Notes under the pieces: model-generated
Databases searched by the model: none
Told to the model about the DNA's origin: nothing
The model's input: the letters and a program-made list of their open reading frames with translations, nothing else
Source of the DNA: Thermohalobaculum sp038524325
Lineage (GTDB): Bacteria; Pseudomonadota; Alphaproteobacteria; Rhodobacterales; Rhodobacteraceae
Reading direction: 5' to 3'
NCBI GenBank assembly: GCA_038524325.1
Contig: JBCBIS010000096.1
Span: forward strand, 1 to 15,202
Length of the DNA stretch: 15,202 nucleotides
Shown here: one piece after another, positions 1 to 7,402 of the stretch
How the letters are laid out: every line of letters begins with the position of its first letter
Position numbering within the stretch: the first letter of the stretch is position 1
Made by a program: the position numbers and the translations under genes

Positions 1-575
1 TGATCGCCAGCCTCGTCCCCCGGGAGCTGCAGCCCCAACTCGCGCAGACGAAAACTGACCGAGCGGCCCTGGCCGACCAGGTCGAGCTCTGCGTCGATCT
101 GCGCTTCGCTGGGCTCGGCGCGGCGCAGGAACCGGGCCCGGACGACCTCGCGCCAAACGGTCTCTGCGCCCACGAAATCGGCAATCGACTGGTCGGTCAC
201 GCCATCATCGCGCAGCCGCTCGCGCAGGGCGGGCCCGTCAAGGCCGAATTGTTGCGCGAATTCGGCGAGGCCCAGTTCGACGATCTCCTCATTCGCTTCG
301 AGGCCCAGGCGTTCGCCCGCCTGGACCTTCAGCTTCTCCTCGATCAGGCTGTTGATCGCCTGGCGGCGCAAGGCATCGGGTGCCGGGGCCGCCGCGCCCA
401 GGGTGGTGAAGATCTGAGCGCGCTGAGCCAGATCGAACCCGGTGATCACGTCATCATTGACGACCGCAACGGGCCGGAAAATGGTTTGCGCCTCGGCGCC
501 GACCGCGACGAGTGACAGGCAAGTCCACATGATACCGAGAACCGTCAGCCGGCTCCAAACGCGCAGTCGTGTCAT
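1..575 (-). CDS. surA: SurA-type periplasmic chaperone / peptidyl-prolyl isomerase, N-terminal part (gene continues past the left window edge)
   Basis: SurA escorts unfolded outer-membrane proteins through the periplasm to the BAM complex. About 191 N-terminal residues are visible. They begin with a basic start and a hydrophobic signal segment (about residues 8-30, likely cleaved after AEA). A chaperone core follows, including VAVVNDDVITGFDL and INSLIEEKLKVQAGERLG, which is the pattern typical of SurA N-domains. The visible part ends near SFRLRELGLQLP, about where a parvulin PPIase domain would start, so the catalytic domain lies outside the window. The ATG at 575 has GAGGA 8 nt upstream. The gene starts 51 nt after the lptD stop on the same strand, matching the conserved lptD-surA order, and is probably co-transcribed with it. 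The family call is a reading of motifs and context; the missing C-terminus is the main uncertainty. Confidence 0.85.
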   Translation of the reverse strand, partial: MTRLRVWSRLTVLGIMWTCLSLVAVGAEAQTIFRPVAVVNDDVITGFDLAQRAQIFTTLGAAAPAPDALRRQAINSLIEEKLKVQAGERLGLEANEEIVELGLAEFAQQFGLDGPALRERLRDDGVTDQSIADFVGAETVWREVVRARFLRRAEPSEAQIDAELDLVGQGRSVSFRLRELGLQLPGDEAGD

Positions 576-626
576 ACCCCAGTTCCTCGCCCCAATCCCC
601 GGATGTGCCGGTCGCTCGCAGCACTT

Positions 627-2861
627 TTATCTGTCATGGCCGACCCGGAAAGCCGTGTCGTCCTCGCGGCTTCCCAAGCTGTCGAAGAAACCGCTATCAG
701 AGGTGCCGAGCGTGAGCAACTTCACTTGCACACCGACCGAGGTCGAGGCCGGCACATCATCGCTGTCGGTGAAGCGGCGCCGGATGAAGAGGTCGATCTC
801 GCAGCACTCGTTCGCATATGTGATGCCGCCGCCGGTCTCGACGAATTCCCGCTCCTGCAGGTCGCGCTGGAGGAAGCCCCGGATCGCCCAATTCTTGTCG
901 ATCCGCACCGTGGCGCCAGCCGAGACCTCCTCGCGGTCCTCGATCTGGCCGATCGAAGGGTCGGATTCGAGAAAGACGTAATCTGCCGTGATGTCGAACC
1001 GGTTGAAAGACAGCTTCGCCCCGACCTCGTTGCGGTTCACCTGGAAATCCTCGTCCACCCTGAGCCGCTGGCGGATGGTGACATAGGGGTCAAAGCCAAC
1101 GGCCCAGGCGGCGACCCAGTCCGAGGAGCTGTTCGACAGGCCCGAGCCCGAGGTGAACGCATCCACATCGCGCAGCCGAAAGACCCGGCCGACCGAGGCA
1201 TCCAGCCGCAGACCATCATCCGAGATCCGGGCATAGCGCATGCCGAGATTGAGCCGCGGCCCCTCCTCGATCGCGTCCAGCCCGCTGAAATGGCTGCGAT
1301 CGAAGAGGTTGGTCTCGTCGAACTCGGTCAGCGAGCTGTCCTCGTTGAAGAACCGGTCCGAATTGCCGCCAAAGGGCGCCACGATGGCCTGGGCGATCGG
1401 CTCGATCACATGGGCGTCGCCGTTCTCAAGCTCCCAGATCAAGGGATAGCGCGCCTCGATACCGGCCAGTGGAGCGAAGCGGAAACTGGTTTTGTCGGGC
1501 AGGCTGGGGTCGTCGCGGCGCACCAGAATATCGCCCCGCATCTCGGCGAAGCCGGTCAGCGCGAGGCCCATGGGCAGCACGAGGTTCCGCTCCCAGTCCA
1601 GCCCGATCGAGAAGCGCGCCGTGTCGGTTCCGGGCGTGCGGTTCAGCGCGACGACCGAGGCGAGATCGGCCCCGCGCGGCTCGAAATCCGTCGACCGGAA
1701 CAGCGCAGCCGTGTCGAGGAACACGCCGAACTCGCCACCAAGGACCGGGTCGGGCAGTTCGGTCCGCGCTTCGAAATCGGGCAGGACAAGGGGGATATCC
1801 CCGGTGAATTCGTCATCCCGAAGCGATTGGAAATAGACCAGCCGTCCATCGTAATAACTGTTTGGCGAGTAGTGATAGACGAAGGCCTCGCTCTCCAACC
1901 GGTCCTCATTCGAGAAGTCGAAAAAGCGCAGATAGGCGTCGTCGGTGGTCAGATCGACATCCCATCCCCAGCGCGCATCGCCAAAGCTGAACAACCCGGT
2001 GGTGTCGAGATGCCCTTGCAGCCGGCCATCGTCGAACTCGCGCGTATGGGTCAGAGAGCCGCCGATCGACAGATCGCCATTGCGAAACGCCCGGCGATAG
2101 ACTGCCTCTCCGATCAGCCCGTTATCGGTGGTGATGAACGGGATCAGGGTGATGTCCGATTGCTCGTCGATCACCTGGTAATAGGGGATCTGCGCGCCGT
2201 AGCCGTAATTCGACGAGTTGCGGAAGCTGGGGGTCAGGAACCCGCTCGCCCGCTCGACCGTCGGGTCCGGGTGGCGGAAATAGGGGGTCCAGAAGATCGG
2301 AATGCCCAACAGATCGAAGGTGGCATTCTCGTAGTGGATGATCTTCTCTTCCTCGTCATGGATGATCTTGCGGGCCCGGATGCGCCACAGCGGGGTGGGG
2401 TTCTCTTGGCACACTTCGCAGGGCGAATAGACCGCTTTGGAGAGGACGTTGTAGCGATCCTCGACCCGGCGGCCTTCGACCGCCGCCACCTTGCCCTGCT
2501 GGCCGATGATGGTCTGGGCGCCGCGGATCAGGCCGTCGGTCAGCTCCGAGTCGAGATCGACCAGCGAGGCATAGACCGTGGTGCCGGTCGGATCGCGCAG
2601 CACGATGTCTCCGCTGGCCGAGATGCGCCGGGTCGTGTCGTCATAGGTGATCGTATCGGCGGTCAGCGTGCGCTCGCCGAAATAGACCTCGACATTGCCG
2701 GAGGCGGTGAGCTGGCCTGAAGCGCTGTCATAGATCATCTCGTCGGCGATCAGGGTGACCGGCTGGTCGGGGTCGATCTCGGTCAGATCCTGCGCCGCGG
2801 CCAAGCCGCAGGTCACGAGGAGAGCAGCGAGTGCCCAGACCAGTCGCGTGATCGATGCCAT
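627..2861 (-). CDS. lptD: LPS-assembly protein LptD (outer-membrane LPS translocon)
   Basis: LptD is the outer-membrane beta-barrel that, with LptE, inserts lipopolysaccharide into the outer leaflet. The product is 744 aa, close to the family norm. It has a signal peptide (residues 1-23, ending GLAAA before QDL), then an OstA/LptA-like beta-jellyroll (about 30-180, with VTLIADEMIYD and LTASGNVEVYFGERTLTADTITYD), then the long C-terminal barrel with many aromatic, alternating strands. Cys148 and Cys151 (CEVC) and the adjacent Cys686-Cys687 near the end match the disulfide plan of LptD, where N-terminal cysteines pair with a C-terminal CC. I chose the ATG at 2861 because GGGGAG lies 10 nt upstream. 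A TTG at 2879 would also be in frame but would put six residues before the signal peptide. The start is 36 nt downstream of the lptG stop. Confidence 0.95.
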   Translation of the reverse strand: MASITRLVWALAALLVTCGLAAAQDLTEIDPDQPVTLIADEMIYDSASGQLTASGNVEVYFGERTLTADTITYDDTTRRISASGDIVLRDPTGTTVYASLVDLDSELTDGLIRGAQTIIGQQGKVAAVEGRRVEDRYNVLSKAVYSPCEVCQENPTPLWRIRARKIIHDEEEKIIHYENATFDLLGIPIFWTPYFRHPDPTVERASGFLTPSFRNSSNYGYGAQIPYYQVIDEQSDITLIPFITTDNGLIGEAVYRRAFRNGDLSIGGSLTHTREFDDGRLQGHLDTTGLFSFGDARWGWDVDLTTDDAYLRFFDFSNEDRLESEAFVYHYSPNSYYDGRLVYFQSLRDDEFTGDIPLVLPDFEARTELPDPVLGGEFGVFLDTAALFRSTDFEPRGADLASVVALNRTPGTDTARFSIGLDWERNLVLPMGLALTGFAEMRGDILVRRDDPSLPDKTSFRFAPLAGIEARYPLIWELENGDAHVIEPIAQAIVAPFGGNSDRFFNEDSSLTEFDETNLFDRSHFSGLDAIEEGPRLNLGMRYARISDDGLRLDASVGRVFRLRDVDAFTSGSGLSNSSSDWVAAWAVGFDPYVTIRQRLRVDEDFQVNRNEVGAKLSFNRFDITADYVFLESDPSIGQIEDREEVSAGATVRIDKNWAIRGFLQRDLQEREFVETGGGITYANECCEIDLFIRRRFTDSDDVPASTSVGVQVKLLTLGTSDSGFFDSLGSREDDTAFRVGHDR

Positions 2862-2897
2862 TGCCGAAGCTCTCCCCAAACAGACCCCGGGACGGTT

Positions 2898-4022
2898 CTA
2901 GCCGTCTTCGAGATGCAGCAGCAAGCCCAGAGCGAGAAGAACCGCCGAGACCGGCGGGGCCCAGCCGGCAAGCATCACCGGGATCGCGCCCGAGGCCCCC
3001 AGCGCCGTCGCGATATCCGAGATGAAGAAATAGCCGAACCCGGTCAGAATACAGCCCAGCGCCATGCCGCCCAACCCGCCGAACCGGGCATGGCGCATGG
3101 AAAAGGCGGCTCCGATCAGCACCATGGCGAAGAACACGACCGGGGTGGCCAGCAGGGTGATATAGTGCATCCAGTGCCGGTCCGAGCTGAAGCCGGAATC
3201 CTCCAGCAGACCGATGAAGCCGGGCAGTGCCCAGAACGAAATCGTCTCGGGCGCGGCGAAGCTTTCGGCGATGCGGTCGACGGTCAGGTCGGTCGGCAGC
3301 CGGACCTCCTCGCTCAGGGTCGCGGCGGTTTCGATCATCTGGGTGGCGGCATCGGCCTCGGCACCCGGTTGCAGATCCCAGCGCTTGACGCCGGTCAGCC
3401 GCCAGGATTGGTCCTCCAACACGGCCGAGCGCGCGTCGATCCGCTGATAGAGCCGGTCCTCCTGATCGAAGCGGAACACGGTGACATCCCAAAGCCGGTC
3501 GATCGGGCCCGAGGCGCGGTCGGCGCGCAGCACGGTCTGGCCCAGCTCGTCGCCCTGCCTCAGCCAGATCCCTTGGCCGGCAACCGAAAGCGAGGAGGAG
3601 GATTTGTCAAAGTACCGCTCCTCGAGATGCTTGAACCGGTCGGCCAGCGCCGAGGCGACCGGGTTATAGATCGCAAAGGCGACCACGCCCAGCAGCAGCG
3701 CCGCGCCGAGCGCCGGCAGGGTCAGCCGCCAGGCCGAGACCCCCGCAGCCCGCGTCACCACCAGTTCGGAGCGCCGTGCCAGCGTCGCGAAACAGACCAT
3801 CGAGGCGAGCAGCATCGTGAACGGTGCCGCGGTGATGGTCAGCGAGGGGGCATGCAGAAAAGCCATGCCCACAAGGTCGGAGAACTCGGCCAGGCCTTTG
3901 CGATTCGACCGCATCAGCTCGACCAGATCGACCAGCACGATCAGGGCGAAGACGGCCCCAAAGGCGAACAGGGCATTCACCGTGAACCGGCGCGCGATAT
4001 AGAGGCCGAGGGTCCAGCTCAT
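2898..4022 (-). CDS. lptG: LPS export ABC transporter permease LptG
   Basis: LptG is one of the two inner-membrane permease subunits of LptB2FG, which extracts LPS from the inner membrane and pushes it onto the LptC-LptA bridge. The product is 374 aa. It has a first membrane helix at about 14-36, further helices at about 60-80 and 100-120, a soluble periplasmic beta-jellyroll domain (about 125-260), and three C-terminal helices (about 285-305, 318-338, 347-369). ARRSELVVTRAAGVSAWRL at 82-100 is the conserved cytoplasmic coupling segment that contacts LptB. The ATG at 4022 lies 7 nt beyond the lptF stop. Its GAGGG Shine-Dalgarno overlaps that stop codon, which suggests translational coupling. 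Calling it LptG rather than LptF rests on its second position and on resemblance; the two are paralogues. Confidence 0.92.
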   Translation of the reverse strand: MSWTLGLYIARRFTVNALFAFGAVFALIVLVDLVELMRSNRKGLAEFSDLVGMAFLHAPSLTITAAPFTMLLASMVCFATLARRSELVVTRAAGVSAWRLTLPALGAALLLGVVAFAIYNPVASALADRFKHLEERYFDKSSSSLSVAGQGIWLRQGDELGQTVLRADRASGPIDRLWDVTVFRFDQEDRLYQRIDARSAVLEDQSWRLTGVKRWDLQPGAEADAATQMIETAATLSEEVRLPTDLTVDRIAESFAAPETISFWALPGFIGLLEDSGFSSDRHWMHYITLLATPVVFFAMVLIGAAFSMRHARFGGLGGMALGCILTGFGYFFISDIATALGASGAIPVMLAGWAPPVSAVLLALGLLLHLEDG

Positions 4023-4029
4023 GTCGCCC

Positions 4030-5157
4030 TCAGCCCTGCGCCGCGCGGACCGCGCCCATGCGCTGGCCCAGCCGGCGGCCCGAGGCCGAGATCAGCCAGA
4101 TCGCGATGACGATCCCCAGCACCGGCGGGACATACATCAGCGGCCAGAGCGCGGCGACGCCCGAGACCGCGCTTTTGATGCCGAGCCCGGCGAGGCGCAA
4201 CGCGACCGCGGCCGCGACCGCCACCAGGATCCGCTTGCCAAAGCCCTGCCGCTTGAACCCGCCCGCGATGACGATGGCCACCCCCAAGAGCGGCAGGGCG
4301 AGGACATAGAGCGGGGCCGAGAGCGCCTCATGCCCCTCGGCCCGGTAATCGCCCAGGCCGCGGCGGCCTGCATCCTCGGCATTTATGCTCAGCAGTTCGG
4401 GCAGGTAGAGTTCCGAGGGTTTGCGGCTGCGCTGGCCGCCCCCCTCGTTGAAGCGCGAGAGGTCATAGCCGAGCTGCTCGAACCGCAGGATCGACAGCGC
4501 CTCGCCCTCGGGCCCGCCGGTGGTCTGCGCCACCCCGTCGAACATCACCAGCCGCGGCCCCGGCGCGTTGTCGAGCAGGACGGCGCGCTCGGCGGTATAG
4601 GTGACGATCCCGTCCGGGTCTCGCTCGTCATGGACGAAGATCCCCAGCATCTCGCCCGGCCGGGGCATCTCGCGCATATAGACAGTGACGCCAGCCTCAG
4701 GGGTGACGAACGCGCCGGGGCGCAGAAAGGCGGCGGCGATATCGCCCCGGATCTCGGTGATCCGGTCCAGCATCGCCCGCTGCGCCGTTGGCGCCAGATA
4801 GGTGGTCAGCGCCCCGGTCAGCAGCATGACCACCAGCGCGAACAGCGCCACGGGCCAGAGCAGGCGCACCGCCGAGACGCCCGAGGCGAACATCACCACC
4901 ACCTCGCTGTCCGAATAAAGCCGGTTGATCGCATAGAGCGTGCCGGCAAAGGCCGCGACCGGCAGGACGATCACCAGGACCTTGGGCGCCAGGAGCCCGA
5001 TGAACTCGGCAAACAACAGCGCCGATTGGCCCGAGGTGACCACCGTGTCGATCACCCGCAGCGACATGGCCAGCCAGATGACCCCGGCAAAGACCAGCAC
5101 GAAGAACAGGAACGGCCCGATGATCTGGGCGATGATATACCGGTCGAGCCGTGACAC
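4030..5157 (-). CDS. lptF: LPS export ABC transporter permease LptF (GTG start)
   Basis: LptF is the partner permease of LptG in the LPS export complex. The product is 375 aa: helices at about 12-32, 50-72 and 98-120, a periplasmic beta-rich domain (about 125-265), then C-terminal helices at about 282-300, 309-325 and 335-356. RLYSDSEVVVMFASGVSAVR at 79-98 is the conserved LptB-coupling segment. The start is GTG at 5157, giving SRLDRYI at the N-terminus as in homologues, with GGAGGG 7 nt upstream. The open frame extends another 48 codons upstream to 5301, but that extension is Pro/Arg-rich low-complexity sequence unlike any LptF and has no support. This is the first gene of the lptF-lptG-lptD-surA run, so the operon promoter should lie in the divergent spacer 5158-5365. 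Confidence 0.92.
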   Translation of the reverse strand: MSRLDRYIIAQIIGPFLFFVLVFAGVIWLAMSLRVIDTVVTSGQSALLFAEFIGLLAPKVLVIVLPVAAFAGTLYAINRLYSDSEVVVMFASGVSAVRLLWPVALFALVVMLLTGALTTYLAPTAQRAMLDRITEIRGDIAAAFLRPGAFVTPEAGVTVYMREMPRPGEMLGIFVHDERDPDGIVTYTAERAVLLDNAPGPRLVMFDGVAQTTGGPEGEALSILRFEQLGYDLSRFNEGGGQRSRKPSELYLPELLSINAEDAGRRGLGDYRAEGHEALSAPLYVLALPLLGVAIVIAGGFKRQGFGKRILVAVAAAVALRLAGLGIKSAVSGVAALWPLMYVPPVLGIVIAIWLISASGRRLGQRMGAVRAAQG

Positions 5158-5365
5158 GAAGGGACCCTCCAACAACGTCGGCACAGTACGCGGCGGCCGC
5201 GTGCGGGGCAAGGCGGGGGGCCGAGGTTGTGCCGCGCTTGGAGAGCGCCCGGCACCGCCCCGGCGGCCGCATCGCGCCAAAGGGCGCGGCACCCCGTGCA
5301 CTGGCGGGCTGGCGGTATTCGCGTTAGGGGTGACGCAAAGAGCAGCCTATCCCGGAGATCGCACC
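5158..5365. other. Divergent intergenic region between lptF and pepA
   Basis: This 208-bp GC-rich spacer must hold the promoters for the lptF operon (minus) and pepA (plus). I see Shine-Dalgarno sequences at both ends (GGAGGG for lptF, GGAG at 5354-5357 for pepA). There is also a 9-bp inverted repeat (GTGCCGCGC at 5228-5236 and its complement at 5285-5293). No -35/-10 pair on either strand is good enough to annotate. Open frames across the spacer are extensions of the flanking genes with compositionally biased translations. Confidence 0.6.
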
Positions 5366-6853
5366 ATGACCACGACGCCGACCCAAGTCACTTTTGGCCC
5401 CGAAGCGGAGGCCGATCTCGCCGCCGTCGAAGGGGTGCTGATCGTCTTCGCCGATGCGGCCGGGGGGCTGTGCCCGGGGGCGGCCAAGGTCGACGGGATG
5501 ATGGGCGGTGCGCTGTCGCGGGCGCTGGCCGACCCCGAGACCAAGGTGAAGGCGGGGATGACGCTTTCCTTCGGCTATCCATCGGGGCTGGCGGCGCGCC
5601 GGGTGATCCTGGCCGCCATGGGGGCCGAGCCTGACCGGGCGGCGGCGCGCAAGACCGGCTCGGCCATCGCGAAAGCTCTGCCCAAGGGCGGCGCGGTGCT
5701 GGCGACCGAGGGGCTTGGCGAGGTGGCGCTTGTGGCCGAGCTGATCTGGGCCATCACCCTGCGCCAATACGATTTCGACGAATACAAGACCAAGGGTGAC
5801 GAGGACACGCCGAAGCGCCCGAACAGCCTCGAGGCCCTGTCCGGCTATCCCGAAGGTCTGGCGGCCGCCTCGCGCGATTTCGCGGCGATGGCCGAGGGGG
5901 TGTTCTTCACCCGCGATCTGGTTTCGGAACCGGCGAACCGGCTGACCACGGACGAGTTCGCGGCCCGGCTGGCGGCGATGCAGGAGCTTGGGCTCGAGGT
6001 CGACATTCTGGGTGAGCCGGAGCTGCAGGCGATGGGCGCGCGGGCGCTGCTGGCCGTGGGTCAGGGCTCGAACAACGAATCGAAGCTGGTCGTGATGAAA
6101 TGGATGGGCGGCGGGGACGAGCCGCCCCTGGCCGTGGTCGGCAAGGGCGTGATCTTCGACACGGGCGGGATCTCGCTGAAACCCGCCGCCGGCATGGAAG
6201 ACATGACCATGGATATGGGGGGTGCGGGCGTCGTCTCGGGCCTGATGCGCACCCTGGCGCTGCGCCGGGCGAAGGCGAATGTGGTGGGCATTGTCGGCCT
6301 GGTCGAGAACATGCCCGATGCCGCGGCCCAGCGCCCCGGCGATATCGTGAAATCGATGAAGGGCGAGACGATCGAGGTGATCAACACCGATGCGGAGGGA
6401 CGCCTGGTGCTGGCCGATGCGCTCTGGTACGCGCAGCAGGAATTCAAACCCTCGGCGGTGATCGATCTGGCCACCTTGACCGGCGCGATCATCGTGGCGC
6501 TGGCGAAGACCCGGGCGGGCTATTTCTGCAATAATGACGCGTTTTCGGGCGAGTTGCAGGCGGCTTGCGAGGCGACGGGCGAGCAGGCCTGGCGGATGCC
6601 TCTGGGCAAGGAGTATCACGAGCTGATCAAGTCGCGCCTGGCGGATATCAAGAACACCGGCGGGCGCGATGGTGGGGCTTGCACGGCGGCGGCGTTCCTC
6701 GAGGTCTTCATCGAGAAGGAGATGCCCTGGATCCATCTCGACATCGCAGGTGTGGCGATGGCGAAATCCGGGACCGAACTGGCGCCGAATGGCGCGAGCG
6801 GCTGGGGCGTGGCGGCGCTGGACCAGCTGGTCCGCGGCCGGGAGGCCGGGTGA
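5366..6853 (+). CDS. pepA: Leucyl aminopeptidase (M17 family, PepA-type)
   Basis: This is a cytosolic two-metal aminopeptidase that removes N-terminal residues from peptides; E. coli PepA also binds DNA at Xer recombination sites. The product is 495 aa, a normal length. The N-terminal domain spans about 1-165 and the catalytic domain follows. All metal and catalytic positions are present: Lys260, Asp265, Lys272 and Asp283 in GKGVIFDTGGISLKP...MDMGG, and Asp342, Glu344 and Arg346 in NTDAEGRLVLADAL. They correspond to E. coli Lys270/Asp275/Lys282/Asp293/Asp352/Glu354/Arg356, offset by ten. I chose the ATG at 5366 because GGAG lies 8 nt upstream and the length fits. A longer frame back to 4940 is antisense to lptF and is rejected. 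holC follows 90 nt downstream, beyond a large inverted repeat. Confidence 0.96.
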   Translation: MTTTPTQVTFGPEAEADLAAVEGVLIVFADAAGGLCPGAAKVDGMMGGALSRALADPETKVKAGMTLSFGYPSGLAARRVILAAMGAEPDRAAARKTGSAIAKALPKGGAVLATEGLGEVALVAELIWAITLRQYDFDEYKTKGDEDTPKRPNSLEALSGYPEGLAAASRDFAAMAEGVFFTRDLVSEPANRLTTDEFAARLAAMQELGLEVDILGEPELQAMGARALLAVGQGSNNESKLVVMKWMGGGDEPPLAVVGKGVIFDTGGISLKPAAGMEDMTMDMGGAGVVSGLMRTLALRRAKANVVGIVGLVENMPDAAAQRPGDIVKSMKGETIEVINTDAEGRLVLADALWYAQQEFKPSAVIDLATLTGAIIVALAKTRAGYFCNNDAFSGELQAACEATGEQAWRMPLGKEYHELIKSRLADIKNTGGRDGGACTAAAFLEVFIEKEMPWIHLDIAGVAMAKSGTELAPNGASGWGVAALDQLVRGREAG

Positions 6854-6934
6854 CCCCCTCGCAGCCCGGCGCAGCCACCGCCCGCCCCCACCCACCCCCC
6901 GGCGCGCAGCGGCTGCGCCGGGCTGCGAGGGGGT
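6853..6934 (+). repeat. Perfect 24-bp inverted repeat (34-nt loop) between pepA and holC
   Basis: The left arm at 6853-6876 is exactly complementary to the right arm at 6911-6934, beginning at the last base of the pepA stop codon. The arms are mainly G and C, with GCAGCCCGGCGCAGCC as the core of the left one. The right arm can alternatively fold locally: GCGCAGC just before it pairs with GCTGCGC inside it. The right arm ends within the holC Shine-Dalgarno. It could act as a pepA terminator (there is no U-tract), an RNA switch for holC, or be a copy of a dispersed palindromic repeat. The sequence alone does not decide between these. Confidence 0.85.
6881..6900 (-). other. G-quadruplex-forming motif (i-motif on the plus strand) in the hairpin loop
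   Basis: The plus strand has C-runs of 3, 5, 3 and 6 separated by single bases (G, A, A). The minus strand therefore reads as four G-runs of at least three with 1-nt loops, which satisfies the classical G4 pattern with the shortest possible loops. It sits inside the 34-nt loop of the inverted repeat. The G-rich strand is the template for pepA-holC transcription, so the mRNA itself would be C-rich. Whether it folds in the cell is unknown. Confidence 0.6.
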
Positions 6935-6936
6935 GA
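6929..6936 (+). promoter_or_regulatory. holC Shine-Dalgarno overlapping the inverted-repeat arm
   Basis: GGGGGTGA matches the anti-SD complement GGAGGTGA at 7 of 8 positions and lies 7 nt before the holC ATG at 6944. Six of its eight bases (6929-6934) belong to the right arm of the 24-bp inverted repeat. If the hairpin forms in the mRNA, this site is paired and holC initiation would be reduced. That is inference from base pairing. Confidence 0.55.
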
Positions 6937-6943
6937 GCGGGCG

Positions 6944-7402
6944 ATGGGCGAAGTCCGGTTCTATCATCTCACCGAACGCAGTTTGGAGGCGGTTCTGCCG
7001 GTCATGCTGGAGCGGAGCCTCGACAGGGGCTGGCGCGTGCTGCTGCGCGGCACGTCGGAGGAGCGGATCACGGCGCTGGACCAGCTCCTCTGGACCTATC
7101 GCGACGAGAGTTTCCTGCCCCATGGCCGCGCCGGGCAGGGGGCGGAGGCATCCCAGCCGATCCTGCTGACCACCTCGGCCGGGGCGCCGAACAGCCCCAA
7201 CACGCTGTTCCTGATCGACGGCGCGGTGCCCGAGGCGGGGGAACTGGCTCGGATGGAGATGGCGGCGATCCTGTTCGACGGGCGCGACCCGGCCGCAGTG
7301 GAGCAGGCCAGAGGGCAATGGCGCGCCGTCACCGGCGATGGGCTCAAAGCGGTCTATTGGGCCGAAGATGCCGGCGGCTGGGTGCGCAAGGCCGAAGCCT
7401 GA
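6944..7402 (+). CDS. holC: DNA polymerase III subunit chi (HolC)
   Basis: Chi links the clamp-loader (through psi in enterobacteria) to single-strand DNA-binding protein at the replication fork. The product is 152 aa, typical for alphaproteobacterial HolC. It opens with the beta-strand VRFYHLT, followed by an amphipathic helix (11-28) and WRVLLRG. It then carries the family hallmarks LLWTYRDESFLPHG (48-61), QPILLTT (71-77), NTLFLIDG (86-93) and ILFDGRDPAAVEQAR (109-123). The ATG at 6944 is preceded by an SD buried in an inverted repeat. The pepA-holC order is common in alphaproteobacteria. The stop codon at 7400-7402 abuts the tandem 28-bp array, so there is no ordinary terminator hairpin directly behind the gene. 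Confidence 0.93.
   Translation: MGEVRFYHLTERSLEAVLPVMLERSLDRGWRVLLRGTSEERITALDQLLWTYRDESFLPHGRAGQGAEASQPILLTTSAGAPNSPNTLFLIDGAVPEAGELARMEMAAILFDGRDPAAVEQARGQWRAVTGDGLKAVYWAEDAGGWVRKAEA

Noticed and set aside
603..2720. Long plus-strand open frame (705 codons) antisense to lptD
   Set aside because: It is an antisense shadow of a confidently identified gene. Its Arg/Ala/Asp/Ile-rich translation has no recognisable domain, as is usual for the complementary strand of high-GC genes.
2859..2879. Upstream TTG start for lptD
   Set aside because: It would prepend six residues to a good signal peptide, while the internal ATG at 2861 has a well-placed GGGGAG.
5158..5365. Sigma-70 promoters for pepA and the lptF operon
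   Set aside because: Candidate hexamers (for example TTAGGG with TATCCC on the plus strand) match the consensus too poorly to annotate.
4940..5365. N-terminal extension of pepA back to 4940
   Set aside because: The extension is antisense to the lptF coding region. The ATG at 5366 has a good ribosome-binding site and gives the normal family length.
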